NCBI GenBank assembly: GCA_004294225.1
Contig: REBA01000014.1
Coordinates: 18,007-82,006 of the forward strand
DNA from: Cytophagales bacterium
GTDB taxonomy: Bacteria; Bacteroidota; Bacteroidia; Cytophagales; Cytophagaceae
Direction: 5' to 3'
Length of the DNA: 64,000 nt
Made by a program: the position numbers and the translations under genes. Position 1 is the stretch's first letter. Each line of letters opens with the position of its first letter. This document shows positions 9,082 to 19,400 of this stretch, piece by piece. The notes under the pieces are model-generated. The model ran no database searches, was not told where the DNA came from, and saw only the letters and a list, made by a program, of their open reading frames with translations.

Positions 9082-9293
9082 GTGCCGACGCCGTCAGTGC
9101 TGCTATATATCAAGGACGTCCGTCCGCTGTTTGAATTCAAGAGCAAAATCAATATCTTTGCGTTTGTTTTCTGTTAAAGATGAGCAACAAATACAAATTT
9201 TAGAACACCTATCTTTCTTAGTAAACTTTATGTATAATCGTGAACACCGGGCGGAAGCCATGATAATAAAAGGAATACCGACGAACGTCGGCA
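9082..9293. repeat. GC-rich inverted-repeat element (REP/MITE-like), left
   Basis: GTGCCGACG at 9082-9090 is the exact reverse complement of CGTCGGCAC at 9285-9293. Inside are further palindromes: GACGCCGTC (9087-9095), GGACGTCC (9114-9121) and CCGACGAACGTCGG (9277-9290). CGTCCGCT at 9121-9128 recurs in the right-hand element. No convincing coding sequence is present. This element fills most of the 457-bp gap between the lipoprotein gene and the T9SS protein; the rest (9302-9376) is AT-rich leader. Confidence 0.65.
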
Positions 9294-9376
9294 CCAGCAG
9301 GGATGAATAATGCCTACTAGATTTAATACTAATGTAGCAGTAGCATTAAATATGTAAAATTTAATTATAAGTAAAT

Positions 9377-11014
9377 ATGAAAGTATTTTTATTCTTTTCA
9401 ATTTTTGCAATGTCTTTAAATGGACATTCGCAATACATCAATAGCCAGCTCAATAGTTCTCAAAGGTCTATCGGCCATGAGGTTATTTATGCTCAAAATG
9501 ATTCTTGGATTGTCGCAAGTGAATCTAATAGAAAATTAAGCTTTTCTAAAATAGACAATGCTGGAAATAATATTTGGAATAAAACAATAGATATTAAATA
9601 TACAGAGCAGTATTCATTAGCTAAGACAATTTTAAGACCCAATGGCAACTATATATTTGCAGGAATTGCAGAATCTACCTGCGATGTATTGATATATGTG
9701 ATGTTTGTCATCGAGCTTTCTAATCAAGGTGAGATAGTGATGCAAGCAGAGTATCAAGTAAATTATTCTAAGCCTGTTTTTGTATTTGAAGATTTGTATC
9801 AAGATTTGGTAGTAATTCAAGACAATAAAATATTTACTGTTACAAATAACCAAATAGTTATAAAAAAAGAATTTAAAGATTATTACTTTACTGAAGTTGT
9901 ACAAAAAAATGGCTATCTATATTATGGAAAATCATTTAATGAAATAGTTCAATTTGACAAAGATGGAGAAATAATAACCACTAGAGAAACTGCTAATCCT
10001 TCCAATTTATTCGTATTAAATAATACAGTAGTTTACCTAACCAATAACTTTATGTATAGTTATGATGATGAATCTATAGTTAGAGATTCAACTTTTCGAG
10101 GAGCCGAAATACCTAAATCTATCTTAAATTATAATAATGAGTTGTGGATTAATTATTCGAATAAAATCGTTTGGATGGATAATTTTTTTAGGATAAAAAA
10201 CGTTTGGGATTTAACTAAAATTCAAAATTTAGATATTTATAGTATAGGCTTATCGCCTAAAAATGTTTTTTTTGCAGGAACCAAAAGTGCTTTTAATAAT
10301 AATGGCATTGCCTTAATTGCATTTAAAAAAAATGATAATCTAATAAAAATACTAGACAATGTTAGAATTGAAAATATAATCTTAAGCGATGTATCTCATG
10401 TATCAGGAATCAATCAATATGGAGGTAAAATATTATATGTTTCACATAGAACAAAAATGATTGTGAGAAATAGTGGACCAACTGCTTTAAAAAATTTTTA
10501 TATTCATTACAGATTAGAGAGGGTAAATTTATCTGATTTTTGCTCAGGAATGGAAGAAGTAACTAAGAAAATTGAAAATGTAACACTATTTACCAATGAT
10601 ACTTTAGAGATAGATTTAGGAATTATCTTCAGATCAATTCCAAGTTTTGAAAATGATAGATTCAACTTCTGTGCCTCTGTATCTGCACCTAATAATAAGA
10701 TTAATAGCAGCAAAAATGATTACTTTTGCAAACTTTATCAATTTGATCCATTAGAATATTCGGCTCCTGAATCTGAGATTCTATTTACTTTATACCCTAA
10801 CCCAGCTACCATCATAGTGCATATAAACACAAAACAAAACTTAGGCGGGAGCCTAGTAATATTTAACGCCTTCGGGCAGCAAATACTAGAAAAGCCAATA
10901 GTCTCCGAAATAATAGACTGCGATATTGAAAATCTGACTAAGGGTTTTTATATAGTTGAACTTCTTCGTCAAAATGGTAGTTTCGCTGGTAGGCATAAAT
11001 TAGTGGTTCAATAA
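9377..11014 (+). CDS. Secreted protein with T9SS type A C-terminal sorting domain
   Basis: A 545-residue protein with a signal peptide (MKVFLFFSIFAMSLNGHSQ) and a C-terminal T9SS type A (Por secretion tail) domain from about residue 468: FTLYPNPATIIVHI, then LVIFNAFGQQIL, LTKGFYIVELL and the basic end GRHKLVVQ. The middle has strand-rich segments such as ILRPNGNYIFAGIAE and IWNKTIDIKYTEQY that look like a degenerate propeller, related in style to the lipoprotein upstream. The protein would cross the outer membrane through the T9SS and be released or attached at the surface. It is the only gene in the segment bounded by direct repeats, and is flanked on both sides by GC-rich inverted repeats. 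I recognise no enzymatic domain. Confidence 0.85.
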   Translation: MKVFLFFSIFAMSLNGHSQYINSQLNSSQRSIGHEVIYAQNDSWIVASESNRKLSFSKIDNAGNNIWNKTIDIKYTEQYSLAKTILRPNGNYIFAGIAESTCDVLIYVMFVIELSNQGEIVMQAEYQVNYSKPVFVFEDLYQDLVVIQDNKIFTVTNNQIVIKKEFKDYYFTEVVQKNGYLYYGKSFNEIVQFDKDGEIITTRETANPSNLFVLNNTVVYLTNNFMYSYDDESIVRDSTFRGAEIPKSILNYNNELWINYSNKIVWMDNFFRIKNVWDLTKIQNLDIYSIGLSPKNVFFAGTKSAFNNNGIALIAFKKNDNLIKILDNVRIENIILSDVSHVSGINQYGGKILYVSHRTKMIVRNSGPTALKNFYIHYRLERVNLSDFCSGMEEVTKKIENVTLFTNDTLEIDLGIIFRSIPSFENDRFNFCASVSAPNNKINSSKNDYFCKLYQFDPLEYSAPESEILFTLYPNPATIIVHINTKQNLGGSLVIFNAFGQQILEKPIVSEIIDCDIENLTKGFYIVELLRQNGSFAGRHKLVVQ

Positions 11015-11185
11015 ATAGGACTAGCCAACTGGTCTATGTTTAGCGAAGGTTATCTTAGATCAATCATTACGTAAGCTTTAACTGAAAGATATTTCAAAAA
11101 AAATGTCACCTCATTTATACCCAATAGAGCAAGCAACCACTAGTCCAAGGTTGTAAATTAAGTTTTACTTGTTTTCTGGTTTTTT

Positions 11186-11377
11186 TCTGGTGCGAGCGTC
11201 CGCTCTTGCCATTTAACTTTTAAGGGATCGTGGAAGCAAACAAATAAAAACATTATCTTGCACTATGAGTCGCAAGTATTAAATAATGGGCAATACCAAA
11301 ATTTACTTTGTTAATTTAATATTATGAATGCTTTATGTGTTGTGAAATAATAACGAAAAGGAGAAGCTTGCACCAGA
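11186..11377. repeat. GC-rich inverted-repeat element (REP/MITE-like), right
   Basis: TCTGGTGCGAGC at 11186-11197 pairs with GCTTGCACCAGA at 11366-11377 (11 of 12 bases). The left end contains the hairpin GAGC-GTCC-GCTC and the word CGTCCGCT shared with the left-hand element. It ends three bases before direct-repeat copy B. The other parts of the 11015-11589 gap are the AT-rich stretch after the T9SS gene, copy B and the terminator. Confidence 0.6.
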
Positions 11378-11380
11378 GGG

Positions 11381-11555
11381 AGAATTCATCAAATAAAACA
11401 TTTTTACAGGAATTCTAACTTTTAGATAAAGAGGACAAAATTTATAATATTCAATATCTTTACTTGAAATTACAATAAGAGCCTCAACGGGTTGAGAATA
11501 TTCAACGCTCAATTACAATACAAAACTGTACAATAGGACAATAAAAAACCTCAGT
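11381..11555. repeat. 176-bp direct repeat, copy B (175 bp)
   Basis: Second copy of 8904-9079, with the same start and end words. It contains the last codons of the upstream lipoprotein gene (EFIK, stop) without the rest of that gene. Unlike copy A it continues into a complete terminator hairpin, so it represents the original right-hand junction with the tRNA-Ser region. Confidence 0.95.
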
Positions 11556-11588
11556 AATTTGAAGTTCAAGTTGCTGAGGTTTTATTTT
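11543..11588. terminator. Bidirectional hairpin terminator next to tRNA-Ser
   Basis: AACCTCAG (11547-11554) pairs with CTGAGGTT (11574-11581), with A-rich flank on the left and T-rich flank on the right and an inner TTGAAGTTCAA palindrome. It can serve the tRNA on the minus strand and genes arriving on the plus strand. Confidence 0.75.
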
Positions 11589-11589
11589 G

Positions 11590-11674
<85 letters not shown>

Positions 11675-11872
11675 TTATATATTTGGAGTGCAAAAGTATA
11701 GAAATATTTTATTTCTACAAATGTTTTTAACAATTAAATTAAACAAAAAATATTTTTTTGTTTAATTCTTAGATTAATATCTATTTATATAGTCTACACT
11801 TTATAAAAAACCAATGGTAATATTTTTTTATAAAAAACTTAACAGGGTGTATAAATAGTGAAGCTAAAAGAA

Positions 11873-11880
11873 TAACTTTG
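11873..11880 (+). promoter_or_regulatory. -7-like element upstream of pyrG
   Basis: TAACTTTG fits the TAnnTTTG consensus and lies 24 bases before the pyrG start codon. No clear TTTG -33 box is visible at the usual spacing. Confidence 0.45.
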
Positions 11881-11904
11881 CAAATTGTAAAACATAACTA
11901 AATT

Positions 11905-13524
11905 ATGCCTTCGGCTAAATACATTTTCGTTACAGGTGGCGTCACCTCATCTTTAGGCAAAGGAATTATATCTTCTTCATTAGGCAAATTGCTTCAATCG
12001 AGAGGTTATTCCGTTACAATCCAAAAATTTGATCCATATATCAATATTGATCCAGGAACACTTAATCCCTACGAGCATGGCGAATGCTATGTAACCGACG
12101 ATGGAGCTGAAACAGATTTAGATTTAGGTCATTACGAGCGTTTCTTGAATATCCCAACTACTCAAGCAAACAACATCACTACAGGAAGAATTTATCACAA
12201 TGTAATTACCAAAGAAAGACAAGGTGCCTTTTTAGGGAAAACTGTTCAAGTAGTTCCTCACATAACTGACGAAATCAAAAGAAACTGTTTACTACTGGGG
12301 CAAACAGGAAAATACGATATTGTAATTACGGAAATTGGAGGTTGTGTAGGAGATATAGAGGCACTTCCTTTTTTAGAAGCCGTAAGACAAATGCGTTGGG
12401 AACTAGGCCATAACGAAACACTAGTAATTCACCTTACACTTCTCCCCTACCTTAATGCTTCTAAAGAATTAAAAACAAAACCAACACAACATTCGGTAAA
12501 ACAACTTTCTGAAGCAGGAATTAGCCCTGATATATTAGTTTGTAGAACAGAGCATCCCATCCCTTCGGATATGCGAAAGAAAATAGCTCTATTCTGTAAT
12601 GTAAATGTAAACTGTGTCATAGAATCTATAGATGCAGAAACCATTTACGACGTCCCACTTCTAATGCGAAAAGAAAAACTAGATGAAAGAGTACTGGGAA
12701 AGCTAAAACTAGCTCATAAAACCGAACCAGACATCTCCTCTTGGAAATACTTTCTTGGGAAACTAAAAAATCCAACCAGTGAAGTAACCATTGCTTTAGT
12801 TGGAAAATACGTGGAATTGCCAGATGCCTACAAATCTATAGTCGAGTCATTTATTCATGCAGGAGCAATGAATGAATGTAAAGTAAACATACTTTGGGTT
12901 CATTCAGAAAAACTCGATAAAGAAAGCATTAACCTTCACTTTGGCACCGTAGATGCTATATTAGTTGCACCTGGTTTTGGCGAAAGAGGCTTCCAAGGGA
13001 AGCTTGATGCGGTAAAACATGCAAGAGAGAATAATATCCCATTTTTTGGAATTTGTCTTGGAATGCAATGTGCCGTAGTAGAATTTGCAAGAAATGTACT
13101 AAAATTAAAAAATGCTGCTTCTACAGAAATGGATAAATCATCTTCTTATCCAGTTATAGATTTGATGGAATCTCAAAAAGATGTTACTCAAAAAGGGGGA
13201 ACCATGAGATTAGGTGCTTACCCTTGTAACCTCAAGAAAGGTTCAAAAGCTAACTCTATATATGGTAAAATAAAAATTACTGAAAGACATAGACATAGGT
13301 ACGAATTCAACAACAAATTTTTAACACAGTTTGAGAAAGCAGGAATGATTGCCTCAGGAATTAACCCTGAAACGAAACTAGTGGAAATTATAGAGATAAA
13401 AAACCACCCATACTTTGTTGGTGTTCAGTTTCATCCTGAACTTAAAAGCACAGTACTCAACCCCCACCCTTTATTTGTTGAGTTTGTAAAAGCTGCTATT
13501 ACCTATTCTAAAAACAAAAAATAA
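11905..13524 (+). CDS. pyrG: CTP synthase
   Basis: Catalyses the ATP-dependent amination of UTP to CTP using glutamine or ammonia, the last step of de novo pyrimidine synthesis. At 539 residues it has normal length. The N-terminal synthetase domain has [17 protein letters not shown] (nucleotide-binding loop), [20 protein letters not shown] and [14 protein letters not shown]. The C-terminal class I glutamine amidotransferase domain has [18 protein letters not shown], with the catalytic Cys near residue 387, and [10 protein letters not shown] with the His-Glu pair. It is followed 19 bases later by yidC, a known arrangement in Bacteroidota, and the two are probably co-transcribed. All key residues are present. 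Confidence 0.98.
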   Translation: MPSAKYIFVTGGVTSSLGKGIISSSLGKLLQSRGYSVTIQKFDPYINIDPGTLNPYEHGECYVTDDGAETDLDLGHYERFLNIPTTQANNITTGRIYHNVITKERQGAFLGKTVQVVPHITDEIKRNCLLLGQTGKYDIVITEIGGCVGDIEALPFLEAVRQMRWELGHNETLVIHLTLLPYLNASKELKTKPTQHSVKQLSEAGISPDILVCRTEHPIPSDMRKKIALFCNVNVNCVIESIDAETIYDVPLLMRKEKLDERVLGKLKLAHKTEPDISSWKYFLGKLKNPTSEVTIALVGKYVELPDAYKSIVESFIHAGAMNECKVNILWVHSEKLDKESINLHFGTVDAILVAPGFGERGFQGKLDAVKHARENNIPFFGICLGMQCAVVEFARNVLKLKNAASTEMDKSSSYPVIDLMESQKDVTQKGGTMRLGAYPCNLKKGSKANSIYGKIKITERHRHRYEFNNKFLTQFEKAGMIASGINPETKLVEIIEIKNHPYFVGVQFHPELKSTVLNPHPLFVEFVKAAITYSKNKK

Positions 13525-13543
13525 ATCACCGAATAATAATTCA

Positions 13544-15364
13544 ATGGAACGCAATCAAATTACAGGAATAATCCTTATTACCCTATTAATGCTTGGGTAC
13601 TTCATGTATGTAGGAAACAAGACTAGTGAAGAAACTATTGTAAATAAAGACACAACTGCTCTAAATACTACAAAACCTTCTTTATTACAAACCAAAACAA
13701 AACCAATAAATTTAGACTCTAGCACAATTAATGAGTACAAGTCTAGCTATGGACAACTTGCTATTGCTACCTCTGGAAAAGAAGAACTAATTACTATTGA
13801 AAATAAAAACTTAAAAATAGATTTCTCCAATAAAGGAGGATATGTCAAAAAAGTTTTGCTAAAAAACTATTTCACCTCTAGTAAAACACCACTGTATTTA
13901 TTTGATGAGAATAATAATCATTTGGAGTTAAATGCCCATATCAATGGAAAACCAAGTAATCTTTACGAACTATTTTATGAACCTAAAATAGAAAAATTCA
14001 AAGATTCAACCACCATTACTTTTTCCCTCAACTTAAGTTCAAATCAAAATATAACTCAAACATATACTATTCCAGAAAATGGTTACGGCATCAATTATCG
14101 TATTTCTTTTAATGGTTTGGAAAACATCATTGAAAACAAATCAATAGAAATCAATTGGATTCAAGATGTTCCTGGTACAGAAAATGACAATATTCAGAGT
14201 AGAGATAGAACCACTATTAACTATTATACTGTTGATGGTAGTTTCAACAACCTCGCTGAAGCTTCGAAATCAACAGAAGAAGAAACACTTCAAGCACTTA
14301 AATGGGTAGTTTTTAAACAAAAGTTTTTCAATTCTGGCTTTATAGCTCAAAACAAAATAGAGAAAGCCATAATTACCGCCACTCCTTCAACAGATACATT
14401 AAATGTAAAGATGCTACAAGCAAAACTAAACATACCTATTCAAGATTTCTATACTAAGCAAGGTGGACAATTCAAACTATACTTTGGCCCCACCCAAAAC
14501 GATGCTTTAAAAAATGTTGCCGAAGGTTATGACAAAAATTTGTATTTAGGATATCCAGTAATTAGAGAATTCAATAAATATGTGGTAACACCTTTGTTTG
14601 AGTTTCTTCAAAAATTCATTACAAATTATGGCATCATTATCATTATACTTGGAATATTGGTAAAGCTATTGTTATTGCCCTTATCCTTCAAATCTCAAGT
14701 TTCAATGGCTAAAATGAGGGTAATGAAGCCAGAGTTGGATGAGCTTAAAACACTCTACCCAGATGATATGCAAAAGCAACAAAGTGAGCAAATGAAACTC
14801 TATCAAAAAGTAGGGATAAACCCACTGAGTGGATGCGTTCCTGTATTGCTTTCTATGCCAGTTTTGCTTGCAATGTTTAGTTTTTTTCCTAATGCCATAG
14901 AACTTCGTCAACAAGCATTTCTTTGGGCACCAGATTTGTCGACCTATGATGCACCGTTTCATTTGCCTTTTACTATACCCTTTTATGGCTCCCATGTAAG
15001 TATTTTCACACTTCTAATGACACTTTCTACACTTGCATTGACCTTTTTTAATAATCAAATGACAACTGCTCAAGGGCCAATGAAATCAGTGTCTTACATA
15101 ATGCCCGTAGTGTTTATGTTTGTTTTAAACTCATTTCCTGCAGGTTTGAGTTTCTATTACTTAGTAAGCAACATCTTATCTATAGCACAACAAAAAATAA
15201 TGCAACAATTTGTAGATGAAGATAAAATCAAACATCAACTTGAAGAAAACAGAAAGAAAAATGCTTCAGGTCAAAATACAGGTTCAAAATCGAAGTGGAT
15301 GCAGAGAGTGGAAGATGCAATGAAGGCAAGAGAAGAACAATTGAAAAATCAAAAGAAAAAATAG
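13544..15364 (+). CDS. yidC: Membrane protein insertase YidC
   Basis: Inserts and folds inner-membrane proteins, alone or with SecYEG. At 606 residues it is of the long Gram-negative type: an N-terminal helix near residues 6-23 (GIILITLLMLGYFMYVG), a large periplasmic beta-sandwich domain (about 70-340), then the conserved insertase core with TM segments from about 360. The core shows NYGIIIIILGILVKLLLLPL, the helical hairpin MAKMRVMKPELDELKTLYPDD, GCVPVLLSMPVLLAMFSFFPN, and YIMPVVFMFVLNSFPAGLSFYY. The C-terminus is highly basic, which would favour ribosome contact. It follows pyrG closely and is followed by a terminator. Confidence 0.97.
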   Translation: MERNQITGIILITLLMLGYFMYVGNKTSEETIVNKDTTALNTTKPSLLQTKTKPINLDSSTINEYKSSYGQLAIATSGKEELITIENKNLKIDFSNKGGYVKKVLLKNYFTSSKTPLYLFDENNNHLELNAHINGKPSNLYELFYEPKIEKFKDSTTITFSLNLSSNQNITQTYTIPENGYGINYRISFNGLENIIENKSIEINWIQDVPGTENDNIQSRDRTTINYYTVDGSFNNLAEASKSTEEETLQALKWVVFKQKFFNSGFIAQNKIEKAIITATPSTDTLNVKMLQAKLNIPIQDFYTKQGGQFKLYFGPTQNDALKNVAEGYDKNLYLGYPVIREFNKYVVTPLFEFLQKFITNYGIIIIILGILVKLLLLPLSFKSQVSMAKMRVMKPELDELKTLYPDDMQKQQSEQMKLYQKVGINPLSGCVPVLLSMPVLLAMFSFFPNAIELRQQAFLWAPDLSTYDAPFHLPFTIPFYGSHVSIFTLLMTLSTLALTFFNNQMTTAQGPMKSVSYIMPVVFMFVLNSFPAGLSFYYLVSNILSIAQQKIMQQFVDEDKIKHQLEENRKKNASGQNTGSKSKWMQRVEDAMKAREEQLKNQKKK

Positions 15365-15395
15365 AATTTTTATAATAAAGATGAATTTATAATTC

Positions 15396-15422
15396 AAAAT
15401 CCTCCCTAAAAAGGAGGATTTT
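15396..15422 (+). terminator. Rho-independent terminator after yidC
   Basis: AAAATCCTCC pairs with GGAGGATTTT across a seven-base loop, followed by TCTTATTTT. It closes the pyrG-yidC unit; the remaining 135 bases before the next gene are AT-rich leader. Confidence 0.85.
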
Positions 15423-15557
15423 CTTATTTTTACAATTCATTTAATTCAAAAACATTACATTGTATTCATTATTATAATTTTTTAACCTTAATTAGATAAA
15501 TAAAAATTACTTCTTCATTAAAAATTGTATTAAACTACTATAATAAAAAATCACAGA

Positions 15558-16397
15558 ATGATAAAAAAGTTATTTCTCCTAATAAATTTAATTATACCTA
15601 TTACAATACTTTTATCATTTCAAGTAAACTCTACTTGCAAAGCAGATGTAAAAAATCAAACCCAATTTGGTAATGATATTTTACAACTATCCATCAATAT
15701 TTGGCTCGAAGGAGCTTTTGATGGAGAAAAACAAATGAATACAGAACTCAACAAAAAAAGAATTCTCGAACAATTTGAATATAATATTCTAAGACCTAGA
15801 GTAATAATTGGCAACATTACAATACCACAAATGCTTCCTGGATATAGAGTTCCATCAGGAGCAGTAGACATCATTAAAATTATGCTAAGAAGCCAAACAA
15901 TTCCCTACAAAGTGGTAGATTCTACATTAGCTTGGGTAATGAATAATGGAACGATAAGAGACTACTCAACAGGGCTTAATAATTTTGCTATTTTCGACAA
16001 TAGTAATGCTGGAACCTATTTTGTAGAAATACGCCATAAAAATCACCTTCCGATAATCTCCAATACAGCCTATAGCTTTGAAAACAAAAGAACCATAGGA
16101 ATAGATTTTAGTAATCCTAAAATAATTAGAGGAAGAGATAATTCATATAAAACAACAAAGACCAATCAATTGATAGCAATGATGGTGGCAGGTGATGTTT
16201 TCAAAAACTCATCTCTAAAAGAAACAAATGCTCATGATGTATTTCTGATGAACAAAATTCTTAATGAGGGCGAATTTACTAACCTTGAATACCATATAGG
16301 AGATGTAAACCTTGATGGAAGCATCAATGAAACTGATAAAAAAATTGTAGATTTTAATAGCTCGAAATTATACTTCTTTCCAATTCCTATGGAATAA
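15558..16397 (+). CDS. Secreted protein with dockerin-like C-terminal motif, function unknown
   Basis: A 279-residue exported protein: the signal peptide ends near SFQVNSTCKA. From about residue 95 it matches a module often found at the C-terminus of Bacteroidota extracellular proteins: AVDIIKIMLRS, a strand around DSTLAWVMNNGTIRDY, then GTYFVEIRHKNHLPIISN, AMMVAGDVF and GDVNLDGSINETDKKIV. The last is a dockerin-type I calcium-binding loop (D-N-D-S-N-D pattern). Family members normally carry this module together with other domains and a T9SS tail; here it stands nearly alone and has no recognisable sorting domain. It lies 68 bases upstream of the giant adhesin gene on the same strand, so it may be the first gene of that locus. 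A role in adhesion or surface complex formation is a guess. Confidence 0.7.
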   Translation: MIKKLFLLINLIIPITILLSFQVNSTCKADVKNQTQFGNDILQLSINIWLEGAFDGEKQMNTELNKKRILEQFEYNILRPRVIIGNITIPQMLPGYRVPSGAVDIIKIMLRSQTIPYKVVDSTLAWVMNNGTIRDYSTGLNNFAIFDNSNAGTYFVEIRHKNHLPIISNTAYSFENKRTIGIDFSNPKIIRGRDNSYKTTKTNQLIAMMVAGDVFKNSSLKETNAHDVFLMNKILNEGEFTNLEYHIGDVNLDGSINETDKKIVDFNSSKLYFFPIPME

Positions 16398-16465
16398 TAG
16401 AACTCACAAAAAAACGAATACTTACTTTAGCAATTTATATATAATTAGCTAACCTTATTTACTTT

Positions 16466-19400
16466 ATGAAATTAAAAACAAGAAAATTATTTTTATTATT
16501 AACGATTGGCATATCGAGTCTTTTTTTATCGTTTACCAATATTGATAATAAAAATTCAACTACAACTAAGCTATCAAAACAACCCTTCTCAATTGCAAAA
16601 AACAATGCTACTCCTATATGCAGCCTTACTGTAAGAGCAACATATAGAAACGATTCCCTTTATTTACAATACTTTATTCGCAAGCAAATTGCTGCTACAT
16701 TCCAGCTAGGAAATGCCAACTTAATCATAAGTCTTGACCCAGAGTACTTTGATATATCTAAATCAAAAATCAAAAAAAGAAGTGCTTGGGATGCACTCTA
16801 CAACCCCAGCCTTTATAGACCTTTGCAATTGTCTTTCAACAATACTTCCAAAATTCTTAGTCTAAATATAGAACATACTTCTACAACAAATCTTGGTATT
16901 TCGCCACCTAATCAGGATTCAATGATTGCAGAAGTGGCTGTACCAGTAATAAAATGTATAGAAAATTATCCTATCAATTGGAATAAAAATTCCCCTCAAG
17001 GAGAAATTCTAAACACTTTAGGAACTAGTATATATTCTGAAACCTTCTTTCAAGATGGCGGAACTGTAAATGCTTGCCCCTGCGATGCTTCGTTTACAGG
17101 CTTAGGAAATAGCTATTGCACGTCAAGCTTCTTGTCAAAATTAACCCCTAAAATCAATGGAGGAGTTTTTTCGGGTGCTGGTGTAAATTTTAGTAATGGA
17201 ATATGGTACTTCAAAGCATTTGATGCAGGTCCAGGGACTCATACCATTAAATATATTTTACCCTGCGGAGATACTGCTTCTAAAACAATTTCAGTAGAAG
17301 CTGCACCTTGTCAATCTTTAGGAGGGCAAGACATCACAGGTGGCTTTGCATTCGTAACTCAACCAAGAGGGCTATTTACCGATTGCAACGGTGAAATTTA
17401 CGCTACTAGCCAACTAGACCAAACAGTATATAAAATTGATAGCTTTGGAGTAAAAGAAGTGATTGCTGGAGTAAATGGAATAGCTGGCTACATTGATGGG
17501 CCAAGCAATACTGCACTTTTCAACTTTCCCACAGGAGTAATAAAAAGCAGCATCAATGGCAATATCTATGTGGTTGATGGAAGAAATCAAGTAATTAGAG
17601 AAATCAATACTACTACGAACCAAGTAACAACCATAGCTGGAAGTTTCAATTCAGATTATGGAACAAGCAACGACGATGGAATAGGAGCTTCTGCAAAATT
17701 TTCAACTCAAGGTATAGGGATAACCTTTAACAAAACCCAAGATACGCTCTATGTTACAGAAAGTAGTAATGGTTTAAGTAGTGGACAACTAGGGCAGCTC
17801 TATAAATTTATTTTTAGAGTAAGACAAATAAGCCTAATCACCAAAGAAGTAAAAACTATTGCAGGTGGAGCTTATGCTTTAGCCCCAAGTCCATCTAGTG
17901 ATACCGACAAACCCATTGGCACTAACACCATATTCAGAGGACTAGGCCATCTTAGTGCAGATAACAATTACCTTTATGTAGCAGACCAAACAGCAAGAAA
18001 AATTAGAAAGATTAATCTAATTGCCCCACATGCAGTAACAACTATAGCTGGGCCTTCAGGCTTTTCATCTCCAATATCTGCATCTGTATCTGGAAACGGG
18101 ATTGTATATAGTGCAGATCAAAACGAGTGTACTATTAAAGAAGTCTCTCAATTCCCCACCACATCAATAAAAATTGTAGCAGGATCTGCAAACGAATGCT
18201 ATGACAGCGACACCACTTTTCAAACACCCAATGCAACTTCTGTATTTGTTAAAGGATTTATAGATGTAGCAGATTTTGGTTCTGGAAAAATTAAGAGGGT
18301 TGGAATAAAAGATTACGGTAGTCTTCCATTTAAAGGAACTAGTAAAAAATACTGTTATAATGGGGTTACTGATACCTTAAACTACATTCTTGGTAGCTAT
18401 TCTGGTAATGGTATATCAAAAGTAAATAATTTGTGGATATTCAACCCTGTAGTAGCTGGAATTGGTAAACATGTGATTACCTACTCATTTGATTTAAATA
18501 CTTGCAATGCCTCATTTACTGATACTTTTATTGTATTCCCTAAACCAAAACCGTTCAAAGGAATCAATAAAACAATTTGCGATAATGAGCTTGGAAAATT
18601 CCAATTAGATGCTGGCCCTGGCCAATCTTATCAATGGTTCAGAAACCTTCCTAATCAAATCATTAACGGACAAAACAAAAGGTTGCTTACAATTAGTACT
18701 ACAGGAATATACAGCGTAAGCATTAGAGATACAATGGGATGTATAGGAGGAGACACAATTACCCTGAACTCTATTGCTGCTTCTAAAGTTAGCCTTGGTC
18801 CAGATATCAATCTTTGTGCAGGTTTCAAAACACCGCTTTCATTTACACCAAATAGTGGAATTCAATCTATATTGTGGTATAATGGCACAAGCAATCTAAC
18901 TGATACGGCTTTTGGGGGTGGAATTTATCATGTAACTATTAAAGACGCAAATGGATGCTTTAGCACTGACTCCCTAAATGTTATTTCAAGCCTTCCCCCT
19001 ACTCCTTTGATTAGTTCGGTTCCTGAAGAAAAATGTGTTGCATTTGTCAAAACCAAAACTACCTTTCAAAGAGAAAACACTTTCTTAACACCACAACTAC
19101 AAGGAATGGTAATAGATTCTAAAGGGAATACTTTTATTACAGACTTTGAAAACAACCTAATAAGAAGAATAAATAAAAGCGGAACTCAATCTATCTATGC
19201 AGGACAAGGCACAGATCCCTTTGGAAACTCATTGGCAAATGTACGTATCAGAAAGCCCTATGGTATAACTATAGATAGAAACGACAACTTATATATTACA
19301 GAAGTTACAGAAAATATAGTTAGAAAAATCACCCCCACTGGTGTAGTTTCTATTTACGCTGGAGTTTATGGAAACACCAATGGCTATAATGGCGATGGAA

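Larger units (their letters stand above)
9080..11380. mobile_element. Putative inserted segment bounded by 176-bp direct repeats
   Basis: This 2.3-kb segment lies exactly between two direct repeats. It holds one gene (9377-11014) and, at both inner edges, GC-rich inverted-repeat elements unlike the surrounding AT-rich DNA. Its right edge CACCAGAGGG resembles CACCAGCAGGG at the end of the left-hand element. No transposase or integrase is encoded. Removing it plus one repeat copy would restore a simple arrangement of lipoprotein gene, terminator and tRNA-Ser. Insertion, or duplication followed by replacement, are both possible; mobility is an inference. Confidence 0.4.

Noticed and set aside
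9103..9294. Minus-strand 63-codon frame between the lipoprotein and T9SS genes
   Set aside because: It lies wholly within the GC-rich inverted-repeat element, has no recognisable domain, and its end is a palindrome.
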